The notes beneath the pieces are model-generated. The model made no database searches, had not been told where the DNA came from, and saw only the letters and a list, made by a program, of their open reading frames with translations. This document shows, one piece after another, positions 5,399 through 10,245 of a stretch of 10,245 nt of DNA (the first letter of the stretch is position 1; the number at the start of each line of letters is the position of its first letter). The translations under genes were made by a program, and so were the position numbers. Source of the DNA: 2-02-FULL-49-11 sp040757655 (GTDB lineage Bacteria > Patescibacteriota > Patescibacteriia > 2-02-FULL-49-11); the NCBI GenBank assembly GCA_040757655.1, contig JBFLWV010000008.1:1-10245 (forward strand). The letters run 5' to 3'.

Positions 5399-5494
5399 CT
5401 CTTTCTCCTTATTTTGAGCGCACCACTCCTCCCTTTTATACCAGACAAGGGCACGGTGCAGAAATTGGAGAAGGAGTATAAAAGGAGCATCACT
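5399..5494 (+). promoter_or_regulatory. Structured rpsB leader that can hide the ribosome binding site
   Basis: The rpsB ribosome binding site is AAAGGAG at 5481-5487. GTATAAAAGG (5476-5485) is exactly complementary to CCTTTTATAC (5432-5441), a 10-bp stem that would cover most of it. A second pairing joins CTCTTTCTCC (5399-5408) with GGAGAAGGAG (5467-5476), ten pairs with one G-U. The two share base 5476 and cross each other, so they are either alternatives or a pseudoknot. Autogenous control by S2 acting on the rpsB leader is known in enterobacteria; this leader is only inferred to act in a similar way. Confidence 0.5.
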
Positions 5495-6331
5495 ATGGTT
5501 ACATTACCTTCACTCACTGAACTCTTGAAAGCAGGCGTCCATTTTGGTCACAAGGAAACAAAGTGGCATCCTAAAATGGCAGAATATATATTTACCGTCC
5601 GCAATGGCATTCATATTATTGATCTGGAGAAGACACTCGAAAGATTAAAGAGCGCGCTTGAATTTTTACACGGTGTCATCGAAGGTGGAGGAGCGGCGCT
5701 TTTTGTGGGCACGAAGCCGCAAGCGCGCATGCACGTGAAGGAAGCTGCTGAACGAGCGCATGCGCCCTACGTGACGGAGCGATGGTTGGGCGGCACCCTC
5801 ACCAACTTCGCAGTCATCCAGAAACTCGTCAAGAAGTTAGAGGATATTGAACAGAAACTTGTCTCGCCCGACATAGAGGCAAAGTATACGAAAATGGAGC
5901 GCCTCCTCTTTGAGCGAGAACGCCACCGCCTCGCAGCAGCAGTGGGAGGTTTGAGAGCGCTCAAAGGCCTTCCACAAGCCATCATATTGGCTGACATTAT
6001 CCATGACGAGACTGCGGTACGAGAAGCGAGGCGCAAGTATGTGCCCACGATCGCCCTTTGCGATACCAACACCAATCCCGACTTAGTCACCTATCCGATT
6101 CCGGCAAATGATGAAGCAAGTCGTTCTATAGAACTCTTCATGTCCCTTTTTGGGAATACGATTGAAGAGGGGATGTCGGCAAGGGCAGCAAGAGCGAGTG
6201 AAGAAGCCATGCGCGCAGAAAAGACAGAGGAAGAACCCAGTGGCGCCATGGAGGAAGAAGTGCTCATACCTGAAGAGATCGTAGAGGAAGCAGCGAAGAA
6301 GGCTGGGGTGAAGGAAGAAATGGTGGTGTAA
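5495..6331 (+). CDS. rpsB: 30S ribosomal protein S2 (uS2)
   Basis: S2 binds the small subunit between head and body. The 278-residue protein shows the family motifs GVHFGHKETKWHPKM (14-28), FVGTKPQA (70-77), WLGGTLTNF (97-105), and CDTNTNPDLVTYPIPANDEA (189-208). The middle segment 106-160 is the coiled-coil hairpin. The acidic C-terminal tail (about 230-278, rich in Glu and Ala) is longer than in many S2 proteins. The ATG at 5495 follows AAAGGAG at 5481-5487 with seven bases of spacing; the upstream open frame back to 5348 includes a misleading hydrophobic stretch and is leader, not coding. tsf follows, the standard rpsB-tsf order, but separated by a 139-base spacer that holds an inverted repeat. 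Confidence 0.97.
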   Translation: MVTLPSLTELLKAGVHFGHKETKWHPKMAEYIFTVRNGIHIIDLEKTLERLKSALEFLHGVIEGGGAALFVGTKPQARMHVKEAAERAHAPYVTERWLGGTLTNFAVIQKLVKKLEDIEQKLVSPDIEAKYTKMERLLFERERHRLAAAVGGLRALKGLPQAIILADIIHDETAVREARRKYVPTIALCDTNTNPDLVTYPIPANDEASRSIELFMSLFGNTIEEGMSARAARASEEAMRAEKTEEEPSGAMEEEVLIPEEIVEEAAKKAGVKEEMVV

Positions 6332-6334
6332 AGT

Positions 6335-6447
6335 AAATCCAGAACCCAAAATCCAAAATGCAAAATGGCGGAGTCCTTGCGGACGATTTCTACAACTTTT
6401 TGGCTTATTGTTTATCATTTTGGTTTTTGATTTTTGGGTTTTGGATT
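6335..6447. repeat. A/C-to-G/T inverted repeat between rpsB and tsf
   Basis: The left arm (6336-6367) reads AATCCAGAACCCAAAATCC and so on; the right arm (6413-6447) ends GATTTTTGGGTTTTGGATT. The outer parts pair almost fully apart from one G/A difference and a one-base bulge. A small GTCC-TTGC-GGAC hairpin lies at 6373-6384 in the loop. The repeat occupies most of the spacer inside the rpsB-tsf transcription unit, leaving only the tsf ribosome binding site free. Confidence 0.75.
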
Positions 6448-6470
6448 AAGACACTTAGGAAGGTTACACT

Positions 6471-7061
6471 ATGGCGCTCATTTCTGCATCATTAGTCGCT
6501 CATCTCCGGGAAAAGACAGGTGTGGGCATGATGGATGCCAAGCGCGCGTTGGAGGAATCAGGGGGAGATGAAGTAAGAGCTATAGAGTTGTTACGGAAAA
6601 AAGGAATGAAAGCAGTCGAGAAACGGCAGGATCGCGTGGCGCGCGAGGGGGTCATCGAAGCCTACGTGCATTCCAATGCGCGCGTGGGGGCGCTGCTCAA
6701 CCTTGCCTGTGAGACCGATTTCGTGGCGCGCAATGCGGAGTTTCGCTCGCTTGCCCATGAGATCGCACTCCACATTGCTGCGATGAATCCGCGCTATCTC
6801 AGCCCCACTGATATTCCGCAGGAGGTATTGGAGAAGGAACAAGAGATTTACCGCGAACAGGCGAGAGCGGAGAAGAAGCCTGAAGCGATGATCGACAAGA
6901 TCGTGGAAGGGAAAATGCAGAAATTCTATAGAGAAACCTGCCTTTTAGAGCAGGTGTTTGTGAAGGATGAGAGTAAAACTGTTAAAGACCTCATTATGGA
7001 GGCTACCGCGAAAATCGGGGAGAAGATTGAGATACGGGAATTTGTCAGGATGAATATATAA
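6471..7061 (+). CDS. tsf: Translation elongation factor Ts (short form)
   Basis: EF-Ts is the nucleotide exchange factor that releases GDP from EF-Tu. The UBA-like N-terminal domain includes LREKTGVGMMDAKRALEESGGD (12-33). The exchange signature CETDFVARN is at 80-88. The C-terminal part (150-196, including KTVKDLIMEATAKIGEKIEIREFVR) is the end of a single core repeat. At 196 residues it lacks the second core subdomain and coiled coil of the roughly 280-residue E. coli protein; short versions are known in Thermus and are common in CPR bacteria. AGGAAGG at 6457-6463, seven bases before the ATG, supports the start. An intrinsic terminator follows 15 bases after the stop codon. Confidence 0.96.
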   Translation: MALISASLVAHLREKTGVGMMDAKRALEESGGDEVRAIELLRKKGMKAVEKRQDRVAREGVIEAYVHSNARVGALLNLACETDFVARNAEFRSLAHEIALHIAAMNPRYLSPTDIPQEVLEKEQEIYREQARAEKKPEAMIDKIVEGKMQKFYRETCLLEQVFVKDESKTVKDLIMEATAKIGEKIEIREFVRMNI

Positions 7062-7076
7062 GAATTTGAATTACCT

Positions 7077-7105
7077 GACCCGCAGCATAAAGCGGGTCTT
7101 TTATT
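7077..7105 (+). terminator. Intrinsic terminator after tsf
   Basis: GACCCGC (7077-7083) pairs with GCGGGTC (7092-7098), seven perfect pairs around AGCATAAA, followed by TTTTATT. It ends the rpsB-tsf unit. The TTG-initiated open frame running through it into pyrH is not coding. Confidence 0.85.
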
Positions 7106-7158
7106 CTTGTCATAGTTTAGGTATGATAGGGAGGGATTATTATTCAGTCGTTTCTTAT

Positions 7159-7866
7159 ATGAAATACCTCTATCAGCGAATTCTCATAAAATTGTCGGGG
7201 GAATTGTTTGGGGGGAAGGGAAGGAACGTAGATCTCGGGAGTTATGAGAAGGTGGCGAAAGAGTTAGCAGCGGTCGTGAAGGAAAAAGTGCAAGTGGCGG
7301 TGGTGGTCGGCGGCGGCAATATCATGCGGGGGCGAAGTGTGAAGGGCACGAAAGAGGACGAGTTGGCGGGGCATCGTGCAGGTATGGTTGCCACGGTCGT
7401 GAATGGCATTTTCTTGACACGTGCGTTTGAGCGGAATGGAGTGCACGCAAAGATGGTGGGTTCATTTCCCATCCCTGGTATGGTTGAACCGCATGATCCA
7501 CGCGCGGTGAAGGAAGACCTGAGTGATCATGAAGTCATCGTCTATGTGGGGGGTACGGGTCTTCCTTTTGTATCCACTGATTCCGCATGTGTGGTACGTG
7601 CGTTGGAAACTGGCGCACAGGCATTCTTCAAAGTGATGAAGGACGTGGACGGAGTCTATTCTACGGATCCGAAAAAGTCCCGGCGCGCGGTAAAATATCC
7701 TTCCTTGACCTTTGAAGAGGCGATCGGAAAGCGACTGGGCGTCATGGACCTTGCCGCGTTTGAGCTCGCACGGAAGCATCGCATCCCGATCCATGTGTTC
7801 AAGTGGAGCACTGGGCGCTTCTTGAGAGTGCTGCGGGGGGAGAAGATTGGGAGTGTAGTATCATGA
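7159..7866 (+). CDS. pyrH: Uridylate kinase (UMP kinase)
   Basis: The enzyme phosphorylates UMP to UDP with ATP and is hexameric in bacteria. The 235-residue protein has the amino acid kinase fold motifs: KLSGE (11-15), VVVGGGNIMRG (48-58), GSFPIPGMVEPHDPR near 101-115 (acceptor-site region), VGGTGLPFVSTDSA (130-143, nucleotide/UMP binding) and KDVDGVYSTDP (161-171), then MDLAAF at 196-201. The ATG at 7159 aligns with the family start MKYLYQRILIKLSGE; upstream in-frame codons cross the tsf terminator and are excluded. No Shine-Dalgarno lies at the normal distance. TATGAT at 7122-7127 may be a -10 box, but without a good -35. In most bacteria frr follows pyrH; here gap follows instead. Confidence 0.95.
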   Translation: MKYLYQRILIKLSGELFGGKGRNVDLGSYEKVAKELAAVVKEKVQVAVVVGGGNIMRGRSVKGTKEDELAGHRAGMVATVVNGIFLTRAFERNGVHAKMVGSFPIPGMVEPHDPRAVKEDLSDHEVIVYVGGTGLPFVSTDSACVVRALETGAQAFFKVMKDVDGVYSTDPKKSRRAVKYPSLTFEEAIGKRLGVMDLAAFELARKHRIPIHVFKWSTGRFLRVLRGEKIGSVVS

Positions 7867-7900
7867 ATGTTATAGATGCTTATTTCATAACTTTTAATGT

Positions 7901-8947
7901 ATGATTATTAAGGTGGCCATCAACGGTTTCGGGCGCATCGGGAAGGCGGCATTGAAGGTCGCATGGGAAAAGAGAAATATGCAAATCGCGGCGATCAATA
8001 ATCCCGGCGACGTCGCGACCTTTGCGCATCTTTTAAAATACGACAGCGTGTACGGAATGTGGGATCATGAGGTGAAAGGGTTGGCCGCGGAGACAGTTGT
8101 GCCGGGTAAACCGATTGGTTCATTGGTGATCGATGGGGTAAAGGTTCCCGTATGGGGCGAGAAAGACCCTCTTCTCCTGCCATGGAAGAGGCTGAAGGTT
8201 GACGTGGTATTAGAATGCACCGGGAGGTTTACCAAGGATGACGCGGCGGGTGCGCACCTCAAAGCTGGCGCAAAAAGAGTCATTGTTTCCGCTCCCACAA
8301 AAGGAGGGACCACGGAAACGTTTTTACTCGGGGTGAATGCAGGGCGTTACGCAGGGCAACCTCTGGTTTCCAATGCTTCCTGCACCACAAATTGCATTGC
8401 GCCCGTCATGCAGATCATGAGCGATGCGTTTGGCGTGAAAAAGGCCATACTCACGACGGTGCATGCGGTGACGGCAGAGCAGAATCTGGTAGACTCAAAC
8501 CCCCCCGCGCTCCATCCTGATTTACGGCGTGCGCGTTCCTCGTTAGCAAACATTGTCCCCACGACGACTGGCGCCGCATCAGCTCTAGGGAGCGTCATTC
8601 CCGCATTGAGAGGAATTTTTGACGGGCTCGCACTGCGCGTGCCGGTTCTTTGTGGCTCACTCTCTGACTTTACGTTTTTATTGAAGAGGAATACGACGGT
8701 GGCGCAGGTAAATGGGGTATTTACAAAAGCAGCGCGGAGTGAACGTTTCCAAGGGGTCCTCGCGGTGACGAAGGAACCAATCGTGTCATCAGATATCATC
8801 GGCCGTACTGAATCAGCCATCGTGGATCTTTCGCTTACCAAGGTGGTGGACGGTGATTTCGTGAAAGTGCTCGCGTGGTATGACAATGAGTGGGGTTATG
8901 CCAACCGGCTGGTGGAGATGGCAGTTAAAGTGATGGGGAAGAAATGA
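7901..8947 (+). CDS. gap: Type I glyceraldehyde-3-phosphate dehydrogenase
   Basis: GAPDH oxidises glyceraldehyde-3-phosphate to 1,3-bisphosphoglycerate with NAD(P)+. The Rossmann start INGFGRIGK is at 8-15 and the catalytic segment SNASCTTNC is at 157-165, with Cys161. His188 in TTVHAVT activates it. DLRRARSSLANIVPTTTGAA (207-226) and WYDNEWGYANRLV (326-338) are standard. Two points are unusual. The segment INNPGD (32-37) has Asn where NAD-specific enzymes carry Asp (usual NDLTD). The S-loop before DLRRAR (about 194-206) is roughly four residues longer than in Bacillus GAPDH, with Leu where NAD enzymes usually have Pro188. The length is 348 residues. The gene starts 34 bases after pyrH with no visible Shine-Dalgarno. 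All catalytic residues are present, so it should be active. Confidence 0.96.
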   Translation: MIIKVAINGFGRIGKAALKVAWEKRNMQIAAINNPGDVATFAHLLKYDSVYGMWDHEVKGLAAETVVPGKPIGSLVIDGVKVPVWGEKDPLLLPWKRLKVDVVLECTGRFTKDDAAGAHLKAGAKRVIVSAPTKGGTTETFLLGVNAGRYAGQPLVSNASCTTNCIAPVMQIMSDAFGVKKAILTTVHAVTAEQNLVDSNPPALHPDLRRARSSLANIVPTTTGAASALGSVIPALRGIFDGLALRVPVLCGSLSDFTFLLKRNTTVAQVNGVFTKAARSERFQGVLAVTKEPIVSSDIIGRTESAIVDLSLTKVVDGDFVKVLAWYDNEWGYANRLVEMAVKVMGKK

Positions 8948-9036
8948 ACTTCTTTATTTTCCTCATTTTGTGGCAAAATACAGTCATGCGAAGCCAAAGA
9001 GCCGTAAAAAAATCGTCTCCAAGGGGAAAAAGCGTC

Positions 9037-9258
9037 ATGCCGTTTCGGCGTTCGCTCTTCTGGGACGTGGATCCAAAAACGATCGATCCCGAGAAACACG
9101 CCGAGTATATCATCGAGCGCGTGCTTGATTTCGGCGATGAACGTGAAGTGCGTTCAATGGTGCGTTACTATCCCCACCGGTTGATAAAAAAGGTAGTAAC
9201 AGAATCGCGCGTATTGCATGATAAATTAAGAAACTTATGGGAACTCGTGTTCGCATAA
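9037..9258 (+). CDS. DUF6922-like small protein, probable antitoxin partner
   Basis: The 73-residue core contains RRSLFWDVDPKTID, then EKHAEYIIERVLDFGDEREV and a Lys/Arg-rich helix ending in NLWELVF. I recognise this as the DUF6922-type pattern often found directly upstream of nucleotidyltransferase-like toxins. I chose the ATG at 9037 because AAGGGG lies ten bases upstream at 9021-9026. In-frame ATGs at 8986 and 8944 (the latter overlapping the gap stop codon as ATGA) would add a basic, unmatched N-terminus. The gene is intact. The frameshifted AbiEii-like gene follows after 20 bases. The antitoxin role is inferred from this pairing; the family's function is not established by sequence alone. 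Confidence 0.7.
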   Translation: MPFRRSLFWDVDPKTIDPEKHAEYIIERVLDFGDEREVRSMVRYYPHRLIKKVVTESRVLHDKLRNLWELVFA

Positions 9259-9278
9259 CCACATTAGGAATTAATAAA

Positions 9279-9918
9279 ATGCGGACAGACTGTTTGCCTG
9301 CAATGACCGCAGATGCGTTTTACGCTCTGACCAATACTCGCTGGCTCGCATCATCGCAGTGGTATCTCAGGGTGTACGGCACTCGCGCTTCATGTCGGGC
9401 ATCGCCAATCCGAGGATCTTGATTTTTTTATTAACCAAATATCATTCGACCGCCTTACGCTTGAGAGGAGGCTGCTTAGTACGGGGAAATGGACTACTAC
9501 CCTTCGGTCTGAAGGCACCCTCTATGGATCCTTTATGGGTGCAAAGGTGAGTTTTATTGCGTATCCATTTTATAAGCCGATAAAAATATTCAAGTGCGGG
9601 GCGGTAAGCATATTGTCGGCGCAAGATATTGCCGCTATGAAAATTGAAGCGATTAGCCAACGTGGGAGAAAAAGGGATTTTATCGATCTGTACTGGTATG
9701 GTACGAATCGCGAGCCCTTAGATGAAGTAATCCTGCGATCTATGAACCAATATGTGAAGCAGAAATATAATATGCCGCACCTCGTTAAAAGCCTCACCTA
9801 TTTTATCGATGCTGAAAAAGATCCTATGCCGAAGCTCTTTTTCGACGCGGATTGGCAGACGATTAAAAATTATTTCTTACGTGAAGTACCGCGATTAACA
9901 CGGAAGCTCCTGTTTTGA
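9279..9918 (+). pseudogene. Frameshifted AbiEii/AbiGii-type nucleotidyltransferase (toxin remnant)
   Basis: The N-terminal part starts at ATG 9279 (AGGAA at 9266-9270) and reads MRTDCLPAMTADAFYAL to QWYL at 9368, then runs to a stop at 9420. The homology continues in another frame from 9370: GCTALALHVGHRQSEDLDFF, then GSFMGAKVSFIAYPFYKPIK and the C-terminal motif KRDFIDLYWY, to a natural stop at 9918. Intact relatives read YLAGGTALAL, so a loss of two bases near 9368-9370 (a GC from a GCA codon) explains the break, and the second glycine of the GG motif is now Cys. Apart from this the 213-codon gene has no further stop. The DxD of the nucleotidyltransferase core is kept. It could be a recent pseudogene or a sequencing error. 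The antitoxin-like gene upstream is intact. Confidence 0.75.
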
Positions 9919-9973
9919 TTCCCGTCACCCTCCCTCCTCTTGCCGCTTCATTTTTTTACCCTGCAAATTTAAC

Positions 9974-10001
9974 TTGACGTATTAAATAATAAGGGTACAA
10001 T
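9974..10001 (+). promoter_or_regulatory. Sigma70-type promoter before the DUF4143 fragment
   Basis: TTGACG at 9974-9979 and TACAAT at 9996-10001 are 16 bases apart, each 5/6 of consensus. A start near 10008 would transcribe the ATPase fragment and whatever follows outside the window. The stretch 9919-9973 before it shows no gene. Confidence 0.55.
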
Positions 10002-10025
10002 GTAGACGATATTCAGTTCCCTTCC

Positions 10026-10245
10026 TTGTATTATCTCAAGACGCGGGATGGATTAGAAGTGGATTTGGCGATTGAGATGAACCAGAAACTTCATTTGTTT
10101 GAGATAAAAAGCAGCGCTACCATTACCCCGCCGCACGCTGGTTCGTTATGGCGGGCACAGAACGATCTAGACAAGCTCATTGCGTCTGCAGGAATAATTT
10201 CCCTTGACGAGGAGCGTTTCGCGGTAAAAAAGGATATTGTCAATC
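10026..10245 (+). pseudogene. C-terminal fragment of a DUF4143-type ATPase, open at window end
   Basis: The frame reads LYYLKTRDGLEVDLAIEMNQ, then LHLFEIKSSATITPPHAGSL and continues to base 10245. The pattern R-x-x-G-x-EVD...FEIKSS is the restriction-nuclease-like C-terminal domain of AAA_14/DUF4143 ATPases. The frame is closed by a TAA just upstream (9990-9992), and there is no sign of the N-terminal P-loop ATPase in the preceding DNA, where the toxin remnant and a promoter are found. So the gene is 5'-truncated. Possible starts are TTG 10026 or ATG 10077. It may be a dead remnant, or a shortened gene read from the promoter at 9974-10001. Confidence 0.65.

Noticed and set aside
5348..5494. 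N-terminal extension of S2 with a hydrophobic stretch resembling a signal or membrane segment
   Set aside because: It would start at TTG, S2 has no such extension, and a good ribosome binding site precedes the ATG at 5495. The stretch is the mRNA leader.
7107..7127. pyrH promoter TTGTCA/TATGAT
   Set aside because: The spacing is only nine bases, far too short for a sigma70 promoter. TATGAT alone is weak evidence.
7066..7158. Extended pyrH frame from a TTG
   Set aside because: It reads through the tsf terminator hairpin, and the family start aligns with the ATG at 7159.
8347..8886. Long antisense frame of 179 codons inside gap
   Set aside because: Shadow of the GAPDH codon pattern; no ribosome binding site and no recognisable protein.
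9368..9376. Programmed frameshift in the AbiEii-like gene
   Set aside because: No slippery heptamer or downstream stem-loop was evident, and a +1 shift would delete a residue of the conserved AGG motif. A mutation or sequencing error is simpler.

Overview
The window looks like a chromosomal segment of a Patescibacteria/CPR bacterium, probably Parcubacteria-like. This is inferred from gene content and style: a short EF-Ts (196 aa), a PrmC with NLPY in place of NPPY, tandem small type IV pseudopilins, weak or absent Shine-Dalgarno sequences at many starts, and a small zinc-ribbon protein beside ribosomal protein L25. I could not test phylogeny. Stop codons behave as in the standard bacterial code: TGA ends the zinc-ribbon gene, pyrH, gap and the toxin remnant at natural C-termini, so there is no sign of UGA recoding.

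Layout. 1-81 (-): 5' end of an unrecognised gene leaving the window. 129-2222 (+): a strong promoter, then a zinc-ribbon protein, ribosomal protein L25 and two pseudopilins. 2230-2387: a cloverleaf-like repeat and a bidirectional terminator. 2431-5319 (-): a 66-aa unknown ORF, prmC, prfA and rpmE, read from right to left. 5320-5494: a divergent promoter region in which rpmE and rpsB appear to share a -35 box, followed by a structured rpsB leader. 5495-8947 (+): rpsB, tsf, a terminator, pyrH and gap. 8986-9918 (+): an antitoxin-like DUF6922 protein and a frameshifted AbiEii-type nucleotidyltransferase. 9974-10245 (+): a good promoter in front of the C-terminal fragment of a DUF4143-type ATPase, which runs off the window.

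The core genes concern protein synthesis. L25, L31 and S2 are ribosomal proteins, EF-Ts recharges EF-Tu, RF1 terminates translation, and PrmC methylates the RF1 GGQ glutamine. UMP kinase and GAPDH supply nucleotide and central carbon metabolism. The pseudopilins belong to surface pili.

The most unusual part is the repeat content. A 114-bp palindromic element sits in frame inside prmC and adds 38 residues next to the catalytic motif. Three long A/C-rich to G/T-rich inverted repeats fill the spacers on both sides of prfA and between rpsB and tsf, and they create false N-terminal extensions on prmC and prfA. A third repeat type folds as a three-way junction. The rpsB leader can sequester its own ribosome binding site. 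These are the best candidates for something little described.
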